Source: Natronomonas sp.
Lineage (GTDB): Archaea > Halobacteriota > Halobacteria > Halobacteriales > Haloarculaceae
Length of the DNA stretch: 7,978 nucleotides
Reading direction: 5' to 3'
Assembly (NCBI GenBank): GCA_007135435.1
Contig: SLIW01000407.1
Location: 1-7,978 of the forward strand
Both the position numbers and the translations under genes were made by a program. Each line of letters starts with the position of its first letter. The stretch's first letter is position 1. The notes under the pieces were generated by a model, which was not told the origin of the DNA, made no database searches, and worked only from the letters and a program-made list of their open reading frames with translations. Shown piece after piece: positions 1 to 3,923 of this stretch.

Positions 1-1065
1 GATCCGTCGGGCCGCCTCGACGGCGGGACCGACGACAGGGCTGTCGGGCGCCTCGTGGGTGCCGGCGGCGGGGTCGACCCGCTGGATGGCGACGCCCTCG
101 TGACCCGCGAGGGTCTCTCGGGCGACCGAGAGCACATCCCCGGTCGCCACGCCCGGGAGGATTCGCACGTCGAGCTCGGCGACGGCCCGGTCGGGCACGC
201 TGTTGGCGGCCTCGCCGCCGGCGATTGTCCCTAGGTTGACCGTCGGCCGCTCGAACATCCTCCTCGCGGTCGCTTCGCCCACGGCTGGCGCGTAGAAGCG
301 GACGGACTCCTCCAGGACGTCCTCGAGACCGGGGTCGATCGGGTGGCGATACGCCTCCAGTGTGCGGCGACAGTCGTCGATGGCGTCGACCAGCCGGTCG
401 ATGGCGTTGACGCCGAACATCGGCCGCGAGCCGTGGGCCGCCCTGCCGGCCGCCTCCAGGGTCACCCACACCCGCCCGCGCTCGGCGACCGTGACCGAGG
501 GAAGGTCGACCACGGAGGTGGTCTCGCAGACGACGCAGGCGTCCGGGTCGACGCCTCGCGCCAGGAGGGTCTCCGTGCCGTGTCTCGCGTCGGTCTCCTC
601 GTCGGCGACGAACGCGAACTCGAGGGTCTCCGGCGGGGTCGTGTCGGTCTCGGCGACGGCCCGGGCGGCGAGGAGCAGCGACGCGATGGGGCCCTTCATG
701 TCCTCGGCGCCGCGCCCGTAGATCCGGTCGCCGACGCGTTCGCCGAGCGGGTCGTACGTCCACCGGCCGCGGTGGTGGGGGACCGTGTCGAGGTGGCCGT
801 TGAAGAGGATGGTCCGGTCGCCCGTGCCGGGGATCGTGAGCACCACGTTGGGTTTGTCCGGATCCGAGACGATCCGCCGGGAGTCGATCCCCCACGACTC
901 GGCCCGAGCCTCGATCCAGTCGACGACGTCCCCGGTGTGCCCGGGCGGGTTCTGCGTGTCGAACCCGAGCAGGTCGAGCGCCAGCTCCTCCGCCGCACGG
1001 GGACGTTCGCGGACCCACGCCACCGGCTCCTGGAGGTCGGCTCGCGGCAACTGTCGGAGGCGCAT
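1..1065 (-). CDS. M20-family metallopeptidase/deacylase (ArgE/DapE-like), C-terminus missing
   Basis: A zinc-dependent amidohydrolase of the M20 (ArgE/DapE/carboxypeptidase) family, which hydrolyses peptide or N-acyl amide bonds, usually in the cytoplasm. 355 codons are present from ATG at 1065 and the frame is still open at base 1. Seen: GHLDTVP at residues 90-96 (metal ligand His91, Asp93), GRGAEDMKG at 118-126 (bridging Asp122), ADEE at 154-157 (general base Glu156 and ligand Glu157), and the lid/dimerisation-domain segment around AAHGS (209-213) and GVNAIDRLVDAI (218-229). The last metal-binding His, normally near the C-terminus, would be off the window. Family members run to roughly 400-440 residues, so about 50-80 are missing. 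Substrate cannot be assigned: acetylornithine, succinyl-diaminopimelate, N-acyl amino acids and dipeptides are all possible. A weak TATA-like CTATCA on the minus strand (1107-1112) would give a leader of about 20 nt. There is no co-directional neighbour close upstream. Confidence 0.9.
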   Translation of the reverse strand, partial: MRLRQLPRADLQEPVAWVRERPRAAEELALDLLGFDTQNPPGHTGDVVDWIEARAESWGIDSRRIVSDPDKPNVVLTIPGTGDRTILFNGHLDTVPHHRGRWTYDPLGERVGDRIYGRGAEDMKGPIASLLLAARAVAETDTTPPETLEFAFVADEETDARHGTETLLARGVDPDACVVCETTSVVDLPSVTVAERGRVWVTLEAAGRAAHGSRPMFGVNAIDRLVDAIDDCRRTLEAYRHPIDPGLEDVLEESVRFYAPAVGEATARRMFERPTVNLGTIAGGEAANSVPDRAVAELDVRILPGVATGDVLSVARETLAGHEGVAIQRVDPAAGTHEAPDSPVVGPAVEAARRI

Positions 1066-1130
1066 CGACGGTCCCAAGGGTTCGTCCGGACTACGGCGGC
1101 GAGACTGATAGCTTCCACGAAGGCGGCGGC

Positions 1131-1195
1131 GTGGGGGAGCGGTGGCGTGGGGGGAGCGGCGGTGTAGGAGGGAGCGGCCGTATAGGGGGAGAAGC
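1131..1195. repeat. Degenerate G-rich tandem repeat, about 16 bp x 4
   Basis: Four consecutive units begin at 1131, 1147, 1164 and 1180, with periods of 16, 17 and 16 bp. Each follows the pattern GT + a run of 3-6 G + AGCGG or AGAAG. The G-runs are at 1133-1137, 1149-1154, 1170-1172 and 1185-1189. The + strand could therefore form a long-loop G-quadruplex, and the minus strand is C-rich. Confidence 0.6.
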
Positions 1196-1238
1196 TGTGT
1201 GGGTGGTGGCGGCCGAGCGACTCAGTCCGTGGGGTGGG

Positions 1239-1270
1239 TGGCAGTGTCGCTGGTTGGCAGTGTCGCTGGG
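1239..1270. repeat. 16-bp tandem duplication
   Basis: The unit TGGCAGTGTCGCTGG(T/G) occurs at 1239-1254 and again immediately at 1255-1270. The two copies differ only at the last base. It lies in non-coding DNA 3' of the histone-fold gene. Confidence 0.75.
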
Positions 1271-1362
1271 TGGGAGACGTCGTGGGAACGGGCCGATCCG
1301 CACGGCGGTCGCCGGAGCGACGGTGCCGCCGCTGGGCGATCGGAGAAATACGTAGGAGGTGG

Positions 1363-1379
1363 GCGACCTTACAGGTCGC
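1363..1379. terminator. Hairpin spanning the stop codon of the histone-fold gene
   Basis: GCGACC (1363-1368) and GGTCGC (1374-1379) form a perfect 6-bp stem with a 5-nt loop that contains the TAA stop codon (1371-1369, minus strand). No T-tract follows on the minus strand, so it is only a possible 3'-end structure. Part of the stem is coding sequence for the terminal Arg-Asp-Leu. Confidence 0.3.
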
Positions 1380-1536
1380 GGGGCTGGACCGTCTTCCGGT
1401 CGTTGGACTCGGCTCGACGAGCGGCGTCGTTGAGGAGGTCCGAAACCTCGTCGTCCAGGGCGTCGTAGAAGTCCGAGGCGACGTTCATGTCATCGAGCGC
1501 TTCCTTCACTGCGGCTTTGACGATCAGGTCTGCCAT
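1369..1536 (-). CDS. DUF1931-like histone-fold (CBF/NF-Y type) small protein
   Basis: A 55-residue acidic protein, MADLIVKAAVKEALDD... ending in NDRKTVQPRDL. The start ATG (1536) sits just after a TATA box with almost no leader; the frame stays open further upstream but that extension would run through the promoter. The pattern fits a compact histone fold: a short alpha-1 (residues 4-14, IVKAAVKEALD), a loop, a long amphipathic alpha-2 (about 19-44), and the histone-like RKTVxxxDL loop and helix start (46-55), as in NF-YB and archaeal histones. I assign it to the DUF1931 group of small single-histone-fold proteins found in haloarchaea and some bacteria. Their DNA-binding role is not settled. 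It is transcribed divergently from larB and away from the structured region 1579-1934. Family call is firm; cellular role is unknown. Confidence 0.85.
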   Translation of the reverse strand: MADLIVKAAVKEALDDMNVASDFYDALDDEVSDLLNDAARRAESNDRKTVQPRDL

Positions 1537-1562
1537 ACAAGACGGTCGTTTTTTCGGCCCCC

Positions 1563-1570
1563 TTATATAA
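1563..1570 (-). promoter_or_regulatory. TATA box of the histone-fold gene
   Basis: Minus strand reads GGGAAATTATATAAGG. TTATATAA (1563-1570) is preceded by an A-rich BRE-like GGGAAA. About 25 nt downstream is position 1541, so the transcript would start roughly 0-5 nt before the ATG at 1536, meaning leaderless or nearly so. The core is palindromic, but the + strand side has a C-run instead of a BRE, so minus-strand use is favoured. Confidence 0.75.
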
Positions 1571-1615
1571 TTTCCCAAAAGAGGGCGGTTTCGCCGCTTC
1601 TATCGCCGGTTTACG

Positions 1616-1644
1616 GGTGGTCCACCTGTGCGAAACCAGTGGTT
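1616..1644. promoter_or_regulatory. Two adjacent 11-bp palindromes, operator-like
   Basis: GGTGG-T-CCACC (1616-1626) and AACCA-G-TGGTT (1634-1644) are both perfect 5+1+5 inverted repeats with centres 18 bp apart. A second pairing, GGTCCACC (1619-1626) with GGTTGGACC (1641-1649, one bulged T), overlaps both. They lie directly upstream of the TATA-like element at 1654-1661, where an archaeal regulator could affect TBP/TFB binding. No known regulator's site was recognised. Confidence 0.4.
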
Positions 1645-1653
1645 GGACCGACG

Positions 1654-1661
1654 GTTATTTA
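1654..1661 (+). promoter_or_regulatory. TATA-like element, candidate larB promoter
   Basis: GTTATTTATC is the only AT-rich core-promoter-like element on the + strand between the histone-fold gene and larB. It predicts initiation near 1682-1685 and hence a leader of about 250 nt before the ATG at 1935. No TATA element lies at the usual leaderless distance (around 1909). The BRE position (CGACGG) is poor, so this promoter is provisional. Confidence 0.4.
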
Positions 1662-1681
1662 TCTTTTGTGGCCAGATACCG

Positions 1682-1934
1682 TTGCGATTCGGCCGAAGAG
1701 GCCCTGAGACCCCCGTCTCCGGGACTCGCGCGCGCTCTCGCGCGCCGTCCACGGCGGCCCCTGGAGCTGTGGCCGATCCCGGGCGAGTCCCGCTCCCTCA
1801 GCTGGGTTCCACAGGATGCTCCAGTGACGACACCTGGTCGCCGGCGGGACGTCGTCGGCGATCGGGAATCCTCGGCGTGGTCCCTCCGCTCCGGGAGGCG
1901 ACAGGTTCGTAGTCGCCGGCACGAACCCCGTCGT
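1682..1934 (+). ncRNA. Candidate structured 5' leader of larB (or independent small RNA)
   Basis: The stretch has no convincing protein frame but many perfect local stems in order: GGCC/GGCC (1691-1694/1700-1703), GAGAC/GTCTC around a C4 loop (1706-1719), a GGAC..GTCC outer pair enclosing GCGCGCG/CGCGCGC (1722-1750), GACGAC/GTCGTC (1826-1831/1851-1856), CCCTCC/GGGAGG (1882-1887/1893-1898), and two interleaved stems at 1897-1927. High GC makes chance hairpins likely, so most of these are weak individually. The interleaved pair at the 3' end is the strongest. No Rfam-type family was recognised: I looked for SRP RNA, RNase P and tRNA signatures on both strands. Confidence 0.3.
1897..1927 (+). 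promoter_or_regulatory. H-type pseudoknot-compatible element just before the larB start codon
   Basis: Stem 1 is GGCGAC (1897-1902) with GTCGCC (1912-1917), 6 bp and perfect. Stem 2 is GGTTCGT (1904-1910) with ACGAACC (1921-1927), 7 bp and perfect. The strands alternate S1-S2-S1'-S2', with linkers of 1 nt (1903), 1 nt (1911) and 3 nt (1918-1920), close to minimal H-type pseudoknot geometry. If a pseudoknot does not form, the two are alternative hairpins. The 3' strand ends 7 nt before the ATG at 1935, so folding could mask the ribosome entry region. GGGAGG (1893-1898), which is Shine-Dalgarno-like but too distant, can pair with CCCTCC (1882-1887) and would compete with stem 1. Confidence 0.5.
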
Positions 1935-2753
1935 ATGCGAGAGCTACTCGAGGCCGTCGCGGCGGGGGAGTGCTCCCCGGCGGCGGCGGAGGCCGAACTC
2001 CGCGGCTACGTCCGCTCGGAGGCGGGCCGGTTCGACGCCGCTCGGGAGGCCCGCTCGGGGGTCCCCGAGGCGATCCTGGCAGCGGGGAAGACGCCGGAGG
2101 AGACGGCGGCGATGGCCGAGGCGGCCGTCGAGACCACCGGCCGGGCGCTGGTCACCCGGGCCGACGGCGACGCCGTCGACGCCTGTCGCCGCCATCTCGA
2201 CGACGCGTGGCCGGACGCCTCCGTCGAGCGGGACGAGCGGGCCGGGACGCTCGTGGTCCACGCGCCGGGGTACGAACCGCCGTCGCTCGACGCCACCGTG
2301 GGCGTGGTCACGGCGGGGACGGCCGACGCACCCGCCGCCAACGAGGCGGCCGTCGTCGCGCGGGAGATGGGCGCCCGGGTCGAGCGCACCGACGACGTCG
2401 GGGTCGCGGGGCTCCCCCGTCTCCTCGATCAGCTGGAGGCCCTCCGAGGGACGGACGCGCTGGTCGTGGCCGCCGGGCGGGAGGGCGCCCTCCCGACGGT
2501 CGTCGCCGGGCTCGTGGACGTCCCGGTCGTCGGGCTCCCGACGTCGACGGGGTACGGCCACGGCGGCGACGGCGAGGCCGCGCTCGCGGGCATGCTCCAG
2601 TCGTGTACGCCCATCGCGGTCGTGAACGTCGACGCGGGGTTCGCCGCCGGGGCACAGGTCGGCCTCGTCGCCCGCGCCATCTCCGAGGCCCGGGGTGACG
2701 GCCAGGTGGGGCCGGACCGGGACGAGGCATCCGACGGTGATGACCTGGCGTGA
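1935..2753 (+). CDS. larB: LarB, nickel-pincer cofactor biosynthesis (P2CMN synthase)
   Basis: LarB carboxylates the pyridinium ring of nicotinic acid adenine dinucleotide and cleaves its phosphoanhydride, giving the pyridinium-3,5-biscarboxylate mononucleotide from which LarE and LarC build the nickel-pincer nucleotide of lactate racemase-type enzymes. The 272-residue product has a helical N-terminal part (1-115) and a C-terminal AIR-carboxylase (PurE)-like domain. Seen: GVVTAGTADAPAANEA (123-138), AGREGALPTVVAGLVDVPVV (180-199), LPTSTGYG (201-208) and MLQSCTPIAVVNVDAGFAAG (220-239). Cys224 aligns with the cysteine proposed to attack the pyridinium ring in the lactobacillar enzyme. The start at 1935 is where family similarity begins (MRELLEAVAAGE); an open extension to 1617 is Arg/Pro-rich and not protein-like. 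No larC, larE or larA is in the window. The acidic tail after 250 is ordinary halophilic character. Confidence 0.93.
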   Translation: MRELLEAVAAGECSPAAAEAELRGYVRSEAGRFDAAREARSGVPEAILAAGKTPEETAAMAEAAVETTGRALVTRADGDAVDACRRHLDDAWPDASVERDERAGTLVVHAPGYEPPSLDATVGVVTAGTADAPAANEAAVVAREMGARVERTDDVGVAGLPRLLDQLEALRGTDALVVAAGREGALPTVVAGLVDVPVVGLPTSTGYGHGGDGEAALAGMLQSCTPIAVVNVDAGFAAGAQVGLVARAISEARGDGQVGPDRDEASDGDDLA

Positions 2754-2791
2754 GGATCCATCCGGGGCGAACCCGGCCGGGCCGGTCGCTT

Positions 2792-2893
2792 GCACCCGCC
2801 AGTCGCACCCATCCACCGATCGTACGCGCCCGCCAGTCGCACGCACCCACCGATCGTACGCGCCCGCCGGTCACACGCACCCGTCGTCGGTAT
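2792..2893. repeat. 34-bp tandem repeat, about 2.5-3 copies
   Basis: Copy 1 is 2792-2825, copy 2 is 2826-2859 and copy 3 is 2860-2893. Each starts GC(A/G)CCCGCC(A/G)GTC. The first two end in CACCGATCGTAC and are nearly identical; the third matches over its first half and then diverges. The copies are head to tail with no spacers, and CGATCG plus GTAC give each unit small palindromes. The pattern is consistent with slippage or unequal exchange in non-coding DNA. Confidence 0.75.
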
Positions 2894-2938
2894 CAGTCGT
2901 CGGTATCCGTCGGTCGCTTTCGTCGGCGATACCGACGG
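2886..2938. repeat. Direct and inverted copies of GTCGGTATC
   Basis: GTCGGTATC occurs at 2886-2894 and 2899-2907 (13-bp period), and its exact reverse complement GATACCGAC at 2928-2936. The second copy and the inverted copy also allow CCGTCGGT (2907-2914) to pair with ACCGACGG (2931-2938). This can be read as a regulator-binding cluster or as a hairpin. It lies about 50-105 bp upstream of the zinc-finger gene's TATA-like element. Confidence 0.5.
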
Positions 2939-2989
2939 AGAACGCACCCGGCTGAACCCGGTGTGGAGTCAGTTGTGAATTACTCCCGA

Positions 2990-2998
2990 GGGTATTTG
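2990..2998 (+). promoter_or_regulatory. TATA-like element of the zinc-finger gene
   Basis: GGGTATTTG is the best + strand core-promoter match before the ATG at 3054. It predicts initiation near 3018-3022, exactly at the base of the leader hairpin (3021-3047). The same GGGTATT is repeated in inverted orientation (AATACCC, 3032-3038) inside that hairpin's loop. Confidence 0.45.
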
Positions 2999-3020
2999 TG
3001 CCTCCGGTACCAACCCCAGT

Positions 3021-3047
3021 CGCCGACAGGGAATACCCGCGTCGGCG
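3021..3047 (+). promoter_or_regulatory. Leader hairpin before the zinc-finger gene
   Basis: CGCCGAC (3021-3027) pairs perfectly with GTCGGCG (3041-3047). A nested GGG-AATA-CCC (3029-3038) extends the stem to 10 bp with a small internal bulge. The hairpin ends 6 nt before the ATG at 3054 and would occupy essentially the whole predicted leader. No Shine-Dalgarno sequence is visible, so it may affect ribosome access. Confidence 0.45.
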
Positions 3048-3053
3048 GCCAGA

Positions 3054-3200
3054 ATGCCCAGGTGTGACCACTGTGACGCGCACGTCTCGGATCGGTTCGC
3101 CCGGGTGTTCGCGGACGAGGGCGGGCAGGTTTACGCGTGTCCGAACTGCTCCGCGAACGCCGGGATCGCCGAGGTCTCGAGGGAGCGCGCACACGAGTAA
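3054..3200 (+). CDS. Small zinc-finger protein with two CxxC knuckles
   Basis: A 48-residue protein too short for most gene finders, MPRCDHCDAHVSDRFARVF... ending ...SRERAHE. Cys4/Cys7 (CDHC) and Cys29/Cys32 (CPNC) form a two-knuckle treble-clef or zinc-ribbon-like site. The spacer carries the conserved-looking VSDRFARVFADEGG. Haloarchaeal genomes encode many one-domain zinc-finger mu-proteins of this type, mostly uncharacterised, and I recognise this general family (DUF7563-like; the number is from memory). The start is the only in-frame ATG before Cys4. It is followed 54 nt later by the GIY-YIG gene on the same strand, so the two may be co-transcribed, though hairpins fill the gap. A nucleic-acid or protein-interaction role is inference. 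Confidence 0.82.
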   Translation: MPRCDHCDAHVSDRFARVFADEGGQVYACPNCSANAGIAEVSRERAHE

Positions 3201-3236
3201 CGGCCGCGCGGCCGTGGAACTGTGTTCCAAACACAG
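3201..3236 (+). promoter_or_regulatory. Palindrome plus mutually exclusive hairpins between zinc-finger and GIY-YIG genes
   Basis: Directly after the TAA is a perfect 14-bp palindrome, CGGCCGCGCGGCCG (3201-3214). It is followed by TGGAAC-TGT-GTTCCA (3215-3229) and the overlapping CTGTGTT-CCA-AACACAG (3220-3236). The last two share bases 3220-3229 and cannot form together. They end 18 nt before the GIY-YIG start codon. Possible roles are a terminator, an attenuator-like switch or a DNA operator; the sequence alone does not separate these. Confidence 0.4.
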
Positions 3237-3254
3237 GGTGCCCTCGTTCTGCGG

Positions 3255-3509
3255 ATGACGACGACCGAACGCCACCACGTGTACGTCCTCGAGTGCGCCG
3301 ACGGGACGCTGTACACCGGATACACCACCGACGTCGAGCGACGCGTCCGCGAGCACGACGACGGCGACGGCGCGAAGTACACCCGCCCGCGGACGCCCGT
3401 CGAGCTCGTCTACACCGAGACCTTCCGCTCGCGATCCGCCGCCATGCGCCGCGAGTACGAGATCAAGGCCCTCTCGCGGCGGGAGAAGGAACGACTCGTC
3501 GGGGACTGA
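3255..3509 (+). CDS. GIY-YIG domain protein (UPF0213/YhbQ-like)
   Basis: An 84-residue stand-alone GIY-YIG nuclease-fold domain. Seen: [18 protein letters not shown] (residues 9-26), with VYV (9-11) and YTG (20-22) in place of the GIY and YIG tripeptides; the DVERRVREH helix (26-34) carrying the catalytic-type Arg and His34; and the [19 protein letters not shown] helix (64-82), where Glu67 matches the metal-binding Glu and the IKxLxRxxK pattern is typical of the UPF0213/YhbQ group. The length is the whole family, with no homing-endonuclease or UvrC extension. Bacterial relatives have been linked to DNA cleavage or repair, but the role in haloarchaea is unknown. The start at 3255 was preferred over an open extension from 3222 because the family begins a few residues before VYVLE and the extension crosses the hairpins. 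Confidence 0.88.
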   Translation: MTTTERHHVYVLECADGTLYTGYTTDVERRVREHDDGDGAKYTRPRTPVELVYTETFRSRSAAMRREYEIKALSRREKERLVGD

Positions 3510-3584
3510 CTGCGGCCCGAACGGCTCTGCCCTCCGGTGGCTGTCCGCGGATCGACTGGGGGAGGGTTGGTCGTGACCGGTCCC

Positions 3585-3719
3585 TCAGGCGTCGACGCCG
3601 AGCGTCGCCAGTTCCTCGTCCGGGTACTCTGCCCGGAGCTCGTCGATGTCGTGTTCGGCAAGAATTTCCTCGCGCTCCTCGGCGGTCAGATCGGCGAGGG
3701 ACTCGAAGCAGTGACACAT
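3585..3719 (-). CDS. Small conserved-looking acidic protein, MCHCF N-terminus
   Basis: A 44-residue protein, MCHCFESLADLTAEEREEIL... ending ...LATLGVDA, with 16 Asp/Glu. Evidence for a real gene: a TATA-like element at the right leaderless distance, a composition matching haloarchaeal proteins, and a start that resembles small haloarchaeal proteins I recall as beginning MCHCF, though I cannot name the family. Cys2-His3-Cys4 is a possible metal- or redox-active tip, followed by an amphipathic helix (LTAEEREEILAEH, 11-23) and a second short helix (IDELRAEY, 25-32). It is convergent with the GIY-YIG gene (75-nt gap) and divergent from the peroxiredoxin gene. Function is unknown; a thiol or metal role is only suggested by the CHC motif. 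Confidence 0.75.
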   Translation of the reverse strand: MCHCFESLADLTAEEREEILAEHDIDELRAEYPDEELATLGVDA

Positions 3720-3744
3720 GACACCGCGTGGTTCGTCTCGAAGG

Positions 3745-3754
3745 CCAATAAATC
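3745..3754 (-). promoter_or_regulatory. TATA-like element of the MCHCF gene
   Basis: Minus strand reads GATTTATTGG (3754-3745). About 25 nt downstream is roughly 3724, 5 nt before the ATG at 3719, so a leaderless or near-leaderless transcript is predicted. Confidence 0.6.
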
Positions 3755-3890
3755 ATCGGCGGTCGGTCAGGTCAGCCCCTTCCGGAACCGTCCGGTCCGC
3801 TCTCAGACGAGCCTCCCCGACGTCTTTTCAGAGGTCATCGGAGAGCCCGATGGGGTGGACCGGCCGGCGGAAGAACGGCCCCGTGGACGC

Positions 3891-3900
3891 GAATATAAGG
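3891..3900 (+). promoter_or_regulatory. TATA box of the peroxiredoxin gene
   Basis: GAATATAAGG has a good archaeal TATA core (ATATAA) centred near 3895. It predicts initiation around 3920, 4 nt before the ATG at 3924. The upstream bases GGACGC form only a weak BRE. Confidence 0.7.
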
Positions 3901-3923
3901 TGGACTCGGCCGTATCCCCCGCC

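Larger units (their letters stand above)
1066..1368. other. Gene-free G-rich interval between the M20 gene and the histone-fold gene
   Basis: No reading frame here has protein-like composition; the open frames are Arg/Gly/Pro-rich by-products of GC content. The interval holds the presumed M20 promoter at its left end, a degenerate G-rich tandem repeat (1131-1195), a 16-bp tandem duplication (1239-1270), and at its right end the 3' flank of the histone-fold gene. No tRNA or known RNA motif was recognised on either strand. Confidence 0.6.
2754..3053. other. Repeat-bearing non-coding interval between larB and the zinc-finger gene
   Basis: This 300-bp gap has no credible protein frame on either strand; minus-strand frames across it are Arg/Gly-rich translations of the repeats. 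It contains a 10-bp palindrome CCCGGCCGGG (2772-2781) shortly after the larB stop, the 34-bp tandem repeats (2792-2893), the GTCGGTATC motif set (2886-2938), then the promoter and leader hairpin of the zinc-finger gene. Confidence 0.6.

Noticed and set aside
343..1167. + strand open frame antisense to the M20 gene
   Set aside because: Composition is Arg/Gly/Val repetitive with no domain. The minus strand carries all M20 metal-binding motifs in one frame.
1617..1934. N-terminal extension of larB by 106 codons, starting at GTG or similar upstream
   Set aside because: The added residues are Arg/Pro/Ser-rich and unlike LarB, and the stretch contains the hairpins and pseudoknot. Family similarity begins at the ATG at 1935.
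1579..1934. tRNA, SRP RNA or RNase P RNA in the larB upstream gap
   Set aside because: No T-loop/acceptor pairing for tRNA, no RNase P signature such as GAGGAAAGTC, and no SRP domain IV pattern on either strand.
1944..2846. Minus-strand open frames antisense to larB
   Set aside because: Arg/Pro/Gly-rich shadows. larB on the + strand has the conserved family segments through its C-terminal domain.
2792..2938. CRISPR-like array
   Set aside because: The 34-bp units are contiguous without unique spacers, diverge by the third copy, and no cas gene is near.
3255..3509. Homing endonuclease or mobile-intron origin for the GIY-YIG gene
   Set aside because: It is a compact 84-residue domain of the UPF0213/YhbQ type with no DNA-binding extension, and no intron, intein or target-site structure surrounds it.
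3755..3890. Possible extra small gene between the MCHCF gene and bcp
   Set aside because: No short frame on either strand has halophile-like acidic composition or a recognisable motif, and both flanking promoters fit inside this gap.
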